Positions 36,581 to 57,273 of a stretch of DNA of 64,000 nt are shown piece by piece. Numbering within the stretch: position 1 is the stretch's first letter; every line of letters begins with the position of its first letter. The translations under genes were made by a program, and so were the position numbers. Under the pieces are notes generated by a model. It did no database searches and was not told the origin of the DNA. It saw only the letters and a list, made by a program, of their open reading frames with translations. The stretch lies in NCBI GenBank assembly GCA_004335835.1, contig RWJK01000880.1, forward strand, positions 21,517 to 85,516. The letters are read 5' to 3'. Source of the DNA: Scenedesmus sp. ARA3 (Eukaryota > Chlorophyta > Chlorophyceae > Sphaeropleales > Scenedesmaceae).

Positions 36581-37318
36581 CGTGGTGGGCTATGAACTTT
36601 GTCTCCTGCAAGCACACAGAAATAGCCTAGCTATGTGAGAAACTATGAGTTTGCTTGCAACAGCGAGTCGACAGTAAGATGTTCTCAAACCCTACAGGTG
36701 GTCACGGGCACATGTCATGACGACACACTTCAGGTCCCATCTGCCATGACAGCTCAGCCACACGCCAGGTTGTTGAACTCGTAAGCCGGGATTACAGCAA
36801 GGCTGCAGCTAGTCTTCTACTTGTGCTTGACCAGCCACACAATCAGTGTTGCTGATCTCGCCCATTCAAACGCAGCTAGCACAGCTGTCAGAACCATACC
36901 CCAAGCTGCTCTGCACTGCGGCAGAGCCCTGCATAATGAAACCACGCACAGAGCAACAACAGCAGTCGGCTAACCACGTTAGGCCATCACAGCGACTACG
37001 CTGTGCTGCAAGGTGCTGTCACAACAGCACGCACTGTACAACACTGTCACTTGCTGCCAGCCATCGCTGCCACCTCAGCAGCAAAGTCCAGCTTGCCCCC
37101 ATCCTCTCTCTGCAGCCCCCAACTAACAGCAGCCCACATCAAAGCAGCCAGCACGGTTATGAATCCGGCGCACAGCTGTGGTGACAAGCCTTGGCTTGGT
37201 GATGCAGACTAGCCAGAGCAATCACAGCTCCAAAGGCTGAAAACAAGTTCTGCTGCGACTCCAGTGTGCTGCAAGATCACAGAAACACTTTCACAGAGAC
37301 GCTGCCACAGAGACTCGG
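36581..37318. other. Spacer between RsgA start and EF-Ts stop
   Basis: No gene is seen. The stretch holds the RsgA promoter and the EF-Ts 3' flank, including an echo of the EF-Ts stop region (37,043-37,125). Confidence 0.5.
37043..37125 (-). repeat. Echo of the 3' end of the EF-Ts coding sequence
   Basis: The last codons and stop of EF-Ts (GLQREDGGKLDFAAEVAAMAG-SK-stop) recur about 270 bp beyond the true stop. Three codons differ (Leu, Asp, Ala), all synonymous. Confidence 0.92.
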
Positions 37319-37528
37319 TCACTTGCTGCCAGCCATGGCTGCCACCTCAGCAGCAAAATCTAGCTTGCCCCCATCCTCTCTCTGCAGCCCCTCCCCAACC
37401 TGCACCCGCAGCAGTGCTGACACGGTCAACCCCCCCTGCAGCTGCAGCTGCTGCGCCTGCTGCTTCAGCAGCTGTGAGACAGTGAGGCTGTCGTCAAGGA
37501 GGTACTTCTGGTCCAGCAGGCACACCTG

Positions 37529-37583
<55 letters not shown>

Positions 37584-40500
37584 AGGCACGTGGTGTGGGG
37601 CCAGCGAAATATGCAAATAGCATGTGCCATGTATGGTACAGAGGCACAGGGTTTGGTTTGTTGGGCATGTGCAGCAGCACTCTAGGCTTGTGCCTAGATC
37701 ACACATAGCTAACGAGGCTCCTTGCCGCTCACAACAGCAGCATTTACGTGCAGCACCACACAAAGCAGCAAGACGAGATCAACCACTCACGTCTTTGCAC
37801 CACTTTGCCACCTTGCCATCCACAATCTTGGCCAGCACCTCCGCTGGCTTGCCCGGCATCTGCGCTGCTGTCGCAGACTCAAAGTCCGTGCGAGCAGCAG
37901 CCAGCGCTGCAGCCGGCATAGCCTGCCTACTGATGAATTGGCTAGCCATGCCTGCACTGTGCATGGCTAGGTTGGAGCCCAGCTGCTGCAGCTGCGCCTG
38001 CGCAGCCTGCAGGAAAAGTCAAAGTCAAAGGCTAAGTCAAACGTGAGTCGATGCGGTCACACACAGCAGCAGGTGGTGGCGGGAGCATCAGATAGACGGT
38101 CAACAGTCCAGTTACAACTGAGCCTGCACAGGCTGCAGGTAGTACGCCATGTGGCACATGACAAGATACATGTAGTAAAAGCAGCGGTTTGGCTTGCCTG
38201 CTGGCAGAGCAGCTGGCAAAACAAGTGTGCAGTGCACATGGCTCAGGCTGGCGCACAGCTGCAACAGCTCTGCTTGCCTGCCTGCCTGCGTGCCACAATA
38301 AGTCGAAGCAACAGTGCCAACCACTACACTGTACACAACGTGGCACAACCATCGGAAACAAAACCAACCGCAGAAGCTAGACTGTAGAGTTTGAACGCCC
38401 CACCTGTTCCAGCTGCGCTCCTGCCTGCAGCGCCACCACTGCTGCAATGCGGCCCGCGCCTGGCGCTACTGGCATGTGCACGTAGCTGGACACAACGCCT
38501 GCACAAGCAGTGTTGAAGGGGAGCGTGCACAAGTGGCACAATCAACTGCTGCACATGGATGCCTATGGCAGCAGTGTGGCGATACTGCAGTATCACATGA
38601 CAATCGACGTGGCGCCGCGCGTGTGACGTGGCGCCGCAGCACCCAAACCTGATGGTGTTTCTGCTGCAGCAGTCCCTTGAGTGCTTGTTCAGTCAACACA
38701 CTGCCACCTGCTCAAAATTGTGCCCGCTGATCAGGCAATGACAATCATGTATTATGCATGCGGCTTGAGAAAAAAGCCAACACATTGACCAATGACGCTC
38801 ATTCTGGTGACACTACTACAGCCTAATTGACAACTGCTGCTGCGCTGACCAACGCTGACCCTATTGCCTCGCTGCAGCAGAAGCCAAGGCTGTTACTTAC
38901 ACCGCTCGTTGAGTCGCATAAGTATCGCTCCTACACATTTTGAAGCACTGCTGTGCACTCACCGTGTGGGCCCGCGCTGACCAGGTAGCCCCGCCGCAGC
39001 GCGATGTTCTCCCGCACCTGGCCCGCCAGCAGCGCACAGCCCTCCTCGATGCTGCTGCCATCACCCAGGCGCGCTGCCGCCAGCTGCGGCACAACACAGC
39101 AGCAGTTGAGACATCAGGTGCAGCAGCAACAGCAGCAGCAGTCAATTCATCTGCCACTGTAAGCAAGCTGTGCACATGCCAGCTGTGTCGCAACACAGCA
39201 GCAGCAGGCAGAGCACCCAGCAGCAGCCACAGAGGCACGATCAGGTCATGAGACGCTGAGCATGCCCGCGGGGTGCCACAGGTGTGCCGCAACGACTGTC
39301 ATGACAGTACATCTGCAGCCCACTACTCGTAGAATGATCGGTAACTTACTTACTGAAAGTCAATCTCGTGCACCTGCCCTGCAGTTGCTGCTGCCGCCGC
39401 CGCCGCCGCCGCCGCCGCTGCTGCTGCTGCTCCTTGTGCACATACATCTGCAGCATCTCACCTGCTGAAAGTCGATCTCGTGCACCTGCCCTGCTGCTGC
39501 TTCTGCTGCTGCCTGTGGTACCAGGCCCAGCGCCGCCTTTGCTGCTGCTGCTGCCAGCTGCTGGAAGGGTGCGGAGCGGCCCACAAAGTCTGTCTCGCTG
39601 TTGATCTCCACCACTGACACCAGCTCGTGGCCCAGCTGCATGAAAATAACAAAAAAAGTAACAGAAGTGAGTTGTTATTGCTGTTGATCTCCACCACAGA
39701 CACCAGTTCATGGCCCAGCTACAGGAGAACAACATAAGAAAGTAACAAAATATCTGACATTGAGGCAGCAGTGGACATTCATCGAGTAGGATCACAGAGA
39801 AGGCAGAGCACCACAGACACCAGCCCGTGCCCAAGCTGCAGGCCTTTTGAGTACAAAAATGATACCATAAGATACAGAGGCAGAGTTTGGTTGACTCGGA
39901 GGAACCCGAGTAGAGGTAGCTGGTTTCAACCAGCACTGCAGTTGCTGCTGCAGCAGCAGGGCAACTGATCTGCAAGGGCTGAATCGCTGCATGTTTGACC
40001 TGGCCGGCTTGTATAGCCTCGTACTGCTGGACTTTGAATTCACGTTTTCCTAGTTACCACTGCACGCAGCCGCACCTGCGCCACTGACACCAGGCCCGCA
40101 GAGGCGTGCCATATTGCTAGATTTCTAATTTGGCATGTTTCTAGTTGTTGTGCACGCGCATCTGTGTGCAACCAGCCGCACCTGCGCCACTGCCACCACG
40201 CCCTCCGAGGCGTGCCGTGACGCCTTCTTGACCGCTGCTGCCAGCCCCTTGAGGCGCAGCGCCTCCATGGCTGCTAGGCCCTAGTGACACCAGACCTTAC
40301 TACTGCATGCAGCTGCACCTGCACCACTGCCAGCCTCATACAGCTAGCATCTTGCACACCTATCAATGTCCAATTTTCAAGCATCATACTGCAGCCAGCC
40401 GCACCTGCGCCACTGCCACCAGGCCTTCTGAGGCGTGCCGTGACGCTTTCTTGACTGCTGCTGCCAGCCCCTTGAGGCGCAGCGCCTCCATGGCTGCAGC

Positions 40501-41240
40501 CATGTCCCAGTCAGATGCCGCCAGGCAGGACTGCGCACATTTCCAGACAATATGAACGAAAGAGAATGAGCAAGGCAGTGTAGCTGCTACAAGGAAGGTA
40601 GGCTTGAGGCGCAGCGCCTCCATGGCTGCGGCCATGTCCCAGTCAGATGCCGCCAGGCAGGACTGCGCACAGTTCCAGACAGTATGAGCAAGACACTTGT
40701 ATGAGCAAGACACTTGTATGAGCAAGACACTTGTATGAGCAAGACACTTGTATGGGCGAAGGATGTCTGATTGATTGAGTGAATGATGGCAGCACCAAAC
40801 TGAGCAGCAAGTGCAGCTGGCATTCCAGCCCCTTGAGGTGCAGTGCCTCCATGGCTGCGCCCGTGTCCCAGCCGGCTGCTGCCAGGCAGGACTGCGCGCA
40901 GCATTGTTTCATCAGATTTCCAGACAGTTTGAGCACGACATAGTCAGCCAAGGATGTAACACTACTTCACAGCACAAAAGCAGTCAGACCATAATACTAC
41001 TGCTTGTCAACTGAGTGGTTGACGAGCTGGCAGCACGTGTTGAGCAGCAAGGGCAGCTGGCACTGCCAGCCTGATGGCATGACGTGGCAATACATACAGT
41101 TTGAAAAATCTTTTTGGCAGCTGCTGGCTGCCTACTGTACCTTCACATCTGCTATGGGAGCTCCGCTTGTCCTCCGGAGCTCCTTTATCATGTCCATCGC
41201 ATTGGCAGGCATGCCCGCAGCGCTGTAGCTGCGGCCTGTG

Positions 41241-41275
<35 letters not shown>

Positions 41276-41407
41276 GCTGTCCTGAAGCCAGCTGCTCGCG
41301 CTGCATGGCCAGCTACTGGCCGTATTTGCGGCTGCTGCTGCAAGCTGCTGCCACTGTGGACCCAGCAAGGCCGATCTGACGAGAGGTGTACTGCACTGGC
41401 GCAGCAT
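37319..41407 (-). CDS. TSFM: Translation elongation factor Ts, mitochondrial type
   Basis: EF-Ts regenerates EF-Tu-GTP in organelle translation. Seven exons, 41407-41141, 40530-40405, 39635-39462, 39083-38963, 38498-38404, 38006-37791 and 37525-37319, join in frame to 401 aa. The N-terminus (MLRQCSTPLVRSALLG...) is Arg/Ser/Ala-rich and acid-free, like a mitochondrial presequence. The UBA-like domain reads MDMIKELRRTSGAPIADVK, WDMAAAMEALRLKGL and KKASRHASEGLV. The core has GHELVSVVEINSETDFVGR, the strongest signature, then RENIALRRGYLVSAG and SSYVHMPVAPGAGRIAAVV. The C-terminus has VCLLDQKYLLDDSLTV and VQVGEGLQRED. Exons 2 and 3 are flanked on both sides by partial copies of themselves. I chose as real the copies with both splice sites intact. 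Confidence 0.92.
37531..37581 (-). repeat. CAG/CTG microsatellite (about 17 units) in EF-Ts intron 6
   Basis: About 17 uninterrupted units lie a few bases upstream, in gene orientation, of the last EF-Ts exon (starts 37,525), where the CTG strand may double as the polypyrimidine tract. Confidence 0.9.
39353..39382 (-). repeat. Echo of the 3' edge of EF-Ts exon 3
   Basis: About 30 bp of the exon 3 end (QVHEIDFQQ) and adjoining donor recur about 110 bp into intron 3, next to a CCG/CTG-rich run. Confidence 0.7.
39679..39845 (-). repeat. Two echoes of the 5' edge of EF-Ts exon 3
   Basis: Copies near 39,679-39,722 (LGHELVSVVEINS) and 39,812-39,841 (shorter, degraded) lie upstream of the real exon 3 start at 39,635. 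Confidence 0.8.
40068..40275 (-). repeat. Two echoes of the 3' edge of EF-Ts exon 2
   Basis: The copy at 40,176-40,275 repeats EALRLKGLAAAVKKASRHAS and the donor. A shorter one at 40,068-40,112 keeps only the final ten codons, with changes. Confidence 0.82.
40598..40905 (-). repeat. Two echoes of the 5' edge of EF-Ts exon 2
   Basis: Copies at about 40,598-40,680 (SCLAASDWDMAAAMEALRLK) and 40,826-40,905 (SCLAAAGWDTGAAMEALHLK) sit upstream of the true exon 2. The farther copy carries more substitutions. Confidence 0.85.
40683..40750. repeat. Tandem repeat, 17 bp x 4, in EF-Ts intron 1
   Basis: Four perfect copies of tatgagcaagacacttg lie between the two echoes of exon 2. Confidence 0.95.
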
Positions 41408-41882
41408 GTTGGGTGATCTGGCTTTCTTGCTTGCAACCTGACCTTTTGGTGCAGTTCAAATTTGTCGAAATGAGTTGGATTAATAAGCAAACGTGTGAAG
41501 GACGTGTGCAAAACACAGACAGCTCCGATCAGGTGTTACCAGTCCACGAGCCTGGGTGACCCAGGTAAACGAAGCACTCAAACTGCTAGTGTTGCACCAG
41601 AAAAACCATGCCGCACAGTATCTTGTGCTGCGCTAGCAGCGCCCGCCACACCTACGGGTCCCGCGTAACAGTGTCATGCCCGTATCACTTTCATGCTGCT
41701 GCTGCAGTATGTTCGCTTGTGTTTTACTGCCATTTGTAATGCTGCTTCTGCTTCAGGTATCTTTCCTTCACCGTTCTGCCGGCGCTGTCGGAAGAATCGG
41801 CCTGCAACACGCTATCCTTGCACTTGCCAATCACCTTCCCAGTGTGTGTCGCTGAAACCTCTTTTATACAATACATTTGACC
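41408..41882. promoter_or_regulatory. Divergent promoter region, EF-Ts / deoxyhypusine hydroxylase
   Basis: The start codons of these two translation-factor genes are 475 bp apart and face away from each other, so the gap must hold both promoters and 5' UTRs. No TATA box or other element is confidently seen. Confidence 0.5.
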
Positions 41883-44800
41883 ATGGCAACCCTCGTGCAA
41901 GCGCCTGAGGAGGTCGTGCAGAGGCTGCAGCAGAAACTTCAGGCAGACGACACCTCACTACCAGACAAGTACAGGGCTTTATTCTCACTGCGCAATGTCG
42001 CTGGCACAGAGGCAACACATGCACTAACCACAGGTAAACATACAGCACCAGTATGGCTAGCTGCATGACCGCTGATGCTGCAGCCAGTTCTGCAGCAGCA
42101 GCACATGTGATGACGACATGGCTGGCTGCTGACTGTCTACTGCTGTTGCTGTTGCTGTTGCAGCCTTGCAGGACGAGTCAGACCTGTTCAGACACGACGT
42201 GGCGTTCTGCTTGGGCCAGAGGCAGGACCCCACAGCAGTTGGCATCCTGAAGCAGCTGGTGGCAGATAGCCAGCAACACGCCATGTGAGGACGCGATCAA
42301 ACAGCAACAGCAGCAGCACCACCAGCATCAGCAGCAGCAGCAGCAGCAGTTGTAGCAGTGATTGTGCCAGGAGCGACAACAGTAATGGCAGTGTGCCTGT
42401 AGTGCTGTTACCGTAGCTTGCATGCGCATGTCCAGTATGCAGAAGTACCAGCAGTTGTGCTGCCACTTCAGCTGCATGCGTCATACAGTCAATCTTTGAG
42501 CTGCCAGCATTGCAGCTGCAGAGTGCCTGGGAACCTGATTATATCTGCCGCTAGAAATTTAGCAGTTGTTCTCTATTAAATCAGGTCTCCCATCCACTGT
42601 CCTACACCTTACCTCAGCATGCACCTCCTTGAAACGACATACGCCGATTCATAGCACTCCTTTTTACACCCTTCAACAATTCATGTAACGCTGCGCCTGC
42701 AGGGTGCGGCACGAGGCAGCAGAGGCGCTGGGTGCCATTGCTGACCCAGACTGCCTGCAGCTGCTGCAGCGCCACGCAGCAGACAGCTGCCAGGAAGTGG
42801 CAGAGACTTGCCAGCTGGCACTGGGCAGGCTGGCATACCTAGAGCAGAAAAAGGCAGCAACAGCAGCATCAGCAGCAGATGGTGCAGCAGATGGTGCAGC
42901 AGCAGGAGAGGCAGAGGAGCAGTCGCCCTATTTCAGCGTAGATCCAACGCCTGCGCTGCCCAGTAGCACACCGGTGGAGCAGTTGCGGGCGCTGCTGCTG
43001 GACCCTAAGGCACCCATGTTTGAGGTGAAGCTTTGTTAGTTTGTTATGTTGTTCACTGCATGTAACATGTGACAGAATGGGTTGCGCTGCCCAGTAGCAC
43101 GCCGGTGGAGCAGCTGCGGGCGCTGCTGCTGGACCCCAAGGCACCCATGTTTGAGGTAAGGGCCTGTTATGTTATGTTATATTTGTTGACTTCATAATAT
43201 TTTCATCTGCAGCTGCTGGGTTTAATTTCTCTTCCAACCAATGGCTAGGTGAAACAACCAAGATTTCGTTTAAGTGTGACGTTACGGAGAACAGTGTCAT
43301 AGCTGAACTGACCTGTGGTGATCCCTCTTGATGCCAACAGTCACGCCCTGCAATAAGAACACTACGTCACTCGGGGTTCCCAGGTGATCCCTCAACCCAG
43401 TACTGATCAAGCCCAACCATGCTTCACTTCCGAGTTCTGATGGGATCGGGTGCTTTCATGGTGGTGTGAACGTAGCATGCCTGTGTGGTGCACTGCTGAG
43501 CACATTAGCGTTAACAAGCCACCTATTTTCGGCTGCTAGGGTGATAGCTTGCCTCATTTGAGTGACAGCCCGAGCTGAGCTGTTTGCAGCTTCAAATCCT
43601 TTCAGGTGTTAGTGGTGGCGTATGCCGCGTGAGTACACCAGTGTAACCCCTCTCTCTCTCTCAAAAAAGGTGATAGCTTGCCTTCTCCTGTAACAAGCCT
43701 CTCTCTCTAGGGCGCGCATCTTGTAGCTTGCTATTGACTTACTCTAGGGTGATAGCTGTCCCACCCCTGTAACAGGCCTCTCTCCGGCGCGCACATAAGT
43801 GACATGCTCACACGTCTGGCTTGTGCTGACCTATGCTCTGCAGCGTTACCGTGCGCTGTTTGCGCTGCGCAACAAGGGAGGGGAGGAGGCAGTGGCGGTG
43901 CTTGGAAAGGCCTTCAGCTGCAGCAGTGCCCTGCAGCTGCTGCTTCTGCGTCTGCTTTTGCTAGTACTCCACATCAACGCACACCCTAGTCCTACATACT
44001 GTAGGCCTGCACAGCTGTGAAAACACACCTCATATGCTCACACGCCTTGGTTGTATTGGCACTTTCTTGAACACCCGCAGCGCTACCGTGCGCTGTTTGC
44101 GCTGCGCAACAAGGGAGGGGAGGAGGCAGTGGCGGTGCTAGGGGAGGCCTTCAGCTGCAGCAGTGCCCTGCTGAAGCACGAGGTGGCATATGTGATGGGC
44201 CAGATGCAGCACCCTGCATCAGCTGGAGTGCTGGGCCGTGTGCTGCAGGTGAGCCACACCAGCTGGGCGCTGTATGCGCACACATGATGCTGCCTTGGCG
44301 TTGTTTGTGACATGTGTTCCACGTTGTTTGTGACATGTGTTCCACGTTGTTTGTGACATGTGTTCCACGTTGTTTGTGACATGTGTTCCACGTTGTTTGT
44401 GACATGTGTTCCACGTTGTTTGTGACATGTGTTCCACGTTGTTTGTGACATGTGTTCCACGTTGTGCACTTGTGTATGCGGTAGTGCTGTGTATGTTGTG
44501 TGACAGGCCAGGCAGCATCAGCAGGTGTGCTGGGGTGATCAGGTTGCTGAAGCACGAGGTGGCGTATGTGATGGGCCAGATGCAGCACCCTGCATCGGCT
44601 GGGGTGCTGGGCCGCGTGCTGCAGGTGAGGGCAGCAGGCAGTTTGTCTTTGCGTTGCGGTGTGCAGTACACACACAAGCATGGTGTGGTGCCAACAACAT
44701 GCGTCAGCTGTATCACAGACGCCCTGCAACCTGTCGCATGCGCCCACTGTCGACCCTGCTTGCCTTTTCACACTACTGCTGCTCTTGCGTGCTGCACGTG

Positions 44801-45162
44801 TGCTGACGGTGTGCTGCTCTGTCTGCTATTTTACGCTGCTGCTGCTCTTGCAGGACACCCAGGAGCATGCAACGATGCCGACACGGCTCGTACACCTGTC
44901 ACATGCGCTCACTGTTTACTGCTCTGCTTGCCTTTTCACGCTGCTGCTGCGCTTGCAGGATACCCAGGAGCATGCCATGGTGCGGCACGAGGCAGCAGAG
45001 GCGCTGGGGTCAGTTGCCGATGCAGCGAGTGTGGCGCTGCTGAAGCAGTTTGCGCAGGACCCAGAGCCGATTGTGGCCCACAGCTGTGTGGTGGCCCTGG
45101 ATATGTTAGAGCATGAGGCCAGCGGCGCGTTTGAGTATGCTGACACGGGCGCTGTACAGTAG
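41883..45162 (+). CDS. DOHH: Deoxyhypusine hydroxylase
   Basis: DOHH is a di-iron HEAT-repeat enzyme that hydroxylates deoxyhypusine on eIF5A, completing hypusine. Five exons, 41883-42033, 42164-42284, 42703-43024, 44081-44248 and 44959-45162, join in frame to 321 aa (human about 300). The two halves repeat the same fold. Metal/substrate motifs are [38 protein letters not shown] and [14 protein letters not shown]. The first is His-Asp instead of the usual His-Glu. An Ala/Gly-rich linker joins the halves, followed by YRALFALRN at the start of the second. Intron 3 is about 1.06 kb and contains an antisense 5S rRNA-like sequence and a set of repeats; introns 3 and 4 carry four exon echoes. Head to head with EF-Ts. 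Confidence 0.94.
43080..43165 (+). repeat. Echo of the 3' edge of DOHH exon 3
   Basis: The exon end ([20 protein letters not shown] and MFE, plus donor) recurs 55 bp downstream of itself. Three codons differ (Thr, Leu, Pro), all synonymous. Confidence 0.92.
43360..43478 (-). rRNA. 5S ribosomal RNA gene or 5S-derived copy
   Basis: Read on the minus strand, about 119 nt match eukaryotic 5S rRNA: a 5' atgctacgttcac, the conserved gcacccgatcccatcagaac, ggttgggcttgatcagtact and a 3' gacgtagtgtt able to pair with the 5' end. The internal promoter (box A/C region) is recognisable. It lies inside DOHH intron 3, antisense. I see no run of four or more T after the 3' end on the minus strand, so an active Pol III gene is not certain. 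A pseudogene or a 5S-derived SINE are the alternatives. Confidence 0.78.
43535..43800 (+). repeat. Imperfect direct repeats in DOHH intron 3
   Basis: The phrase ggtgatagct recurs near 43,540, 43,670 and 43,750. The last two are followed by cctgtaaca(a/g)gcctctctc and ggcgcgca, giving units of about 75 bp with CT-rich tracts. No function is evident. Confidence 0.7.
43840..43932 (+). repeat. Echo of the 5' edge of DOHH exon 4
   Basis: Acceptor plus about 90 exon bases ([20 protein letters not shown] on) recur upstream of the true exon 4 (44,081). Three codon differences are synonymous and one changes Glu to Lys. The copy stops before the LLKHEV motif. Confidence 0.92.
44301..44461 (+). repeat. 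Minisatellite, 23 bp x 7, in DOHH intron 4
   Basis: Seven perfect head-to-tail copies of a 23-bp unit beginning ttgtttgtgacatgtgttcc. The absence of mismatches suggests recent expansion or homogenisation. Confidence 0.97.
44541..44632 (+). repeat. Echo of the 3' edge of DOHH exon 4
   Basis: About 80 exon bases from [11 protein letters not shown] to LGRVLQ, plus donor, recur about 350 bp downstream. Four codons differ (Ala, Ser, Gly, Arg), all synonymous. Confidence 0.93.
44850..44885 (+). repeat. Echo of the 5' edge of DOHH exon 5
   Basis: A short copy of the acceptor and DTQEHA lies about 105 bp upstream of the true exon 5 start. It diverges after six codons; the flanking intron (gctgctgct...cttgcag) is also copied. 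Confidence 0.82.
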
Positions 45163-46386
45163 TGGCCTGCGGCAGCGCGGGTGCAGCGTGTTTGCCGGAT
45201 GCAACTGTTGCAGTGCTGGCTTGGGAGAGTAGGACATGTTGCTGCTGGCAGGTTGTTCATTGGGCGCGGAGCACTGTAGATGTTGCAGTGTTTTGCATTT
45301 GTGCAGATGTGCAGCCTGCATATATATGCTGTGCCGAAAGAGGAATGGTCGGCTGGCAAGCACCGGTGCTAGGTGTGGTGCACCTGTTGTGACTGGTCGC
45401 AACCAATTACATTCGATGCTGTGGGTTTGCATCTTGTGTTGTGGAGGGTGTGATGTGGAGACAGTCTCCAGCAGAACAGATATTTCAGCAGCAGGTGGGG
45501 AGTTGCGCTGCAGCAGCAGGAGGCCCTCTGTTTAATTGTTTGTGCTGCCAGCGCAGCAGTGTGGCGCGGCAACAAATGCTTCGGCGTGAAGCGTGGCTGT
45601 GCATGCAGCAATGCACAGTAGTGCTGCTGCTGCCAACACCTTCAGTTGCTGTTGGCTGACAAGTAATCCTTTGCACATGCGCACCAGACTGATGATTGAT
45701 ACCCGCCAGATTAGGCGTCAGTTCCGCATCTTCAGCTGTGGCATGGGGATCGTGCATCCAAAAACCCATAATGCGGCACAATCTGCCGTTTACACCATCA
45801 CAGACAACCTGCAGGCGTAAGCTTAAGGCAGCCTTAGGCAGGCATCGGCTCCGCCACTCAGGCAAAGCGAGCCACCAAATGGGTTGACTGAAGAATACAA
45901 CGTTATAGTTTTTGTTTTCGAAAGGTTTCCCCTTTTTGGTCCGCTAAATTAGGCGTGCACCGTCAGAGCTTGTAGCTGAGTTCCTACCGGTGACAGACTC
46001 CCGCGCCCCTCGCACTCTCTTCCATGCGCACACGTACATTAGTGAACGGTTCATTCAAGGCGACATTGATGTTTTAGCTAGACGGAGCAGTGATAAATTT
46101 TTGAAGGCGCGAGATTGGCGCCAAAGCAAATTATAGACAATTTCCGCACAGAAAAAGCAGCCTCGCCTTGAAAACAAAAACAGGTAAGCCGGGGGCGTTT
46201 CTAGTACAGCACTAGCCAATGAGGCGTGCTTGGTGCCTGGGCTGTAAACTACAGTCTGTAGTCCGCAGGCGTGAGCAGCCTGTGATAGCCGATCGCTAGA
46301 ACACAATGTTAACAATGTGTTTCAATCGAACAATCTGCAGGACGTTTCAGTTCAGAGTGGGCCTTTGGTCCGGTTCAGCGCCAGCC
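45163..46386. other. Intergenic region, DOHH to GH9 gene
   Basis: No coding signal. It should contain the DOHH 3' UTR and, in its AT-richer right half (45,890-46,300), the cellulase gene promoter. Confidence 0.5.

Positions 46387-57273
<10,887 letters not shown>

Noticed and set aside
39360..39440. CCG/CTG-rich run as a coding Ala/Pro segment
   Set aside because: It lies between the EF-Ts exon 3 donor and its echo; the joined exons already give a continuous EF-Ts.
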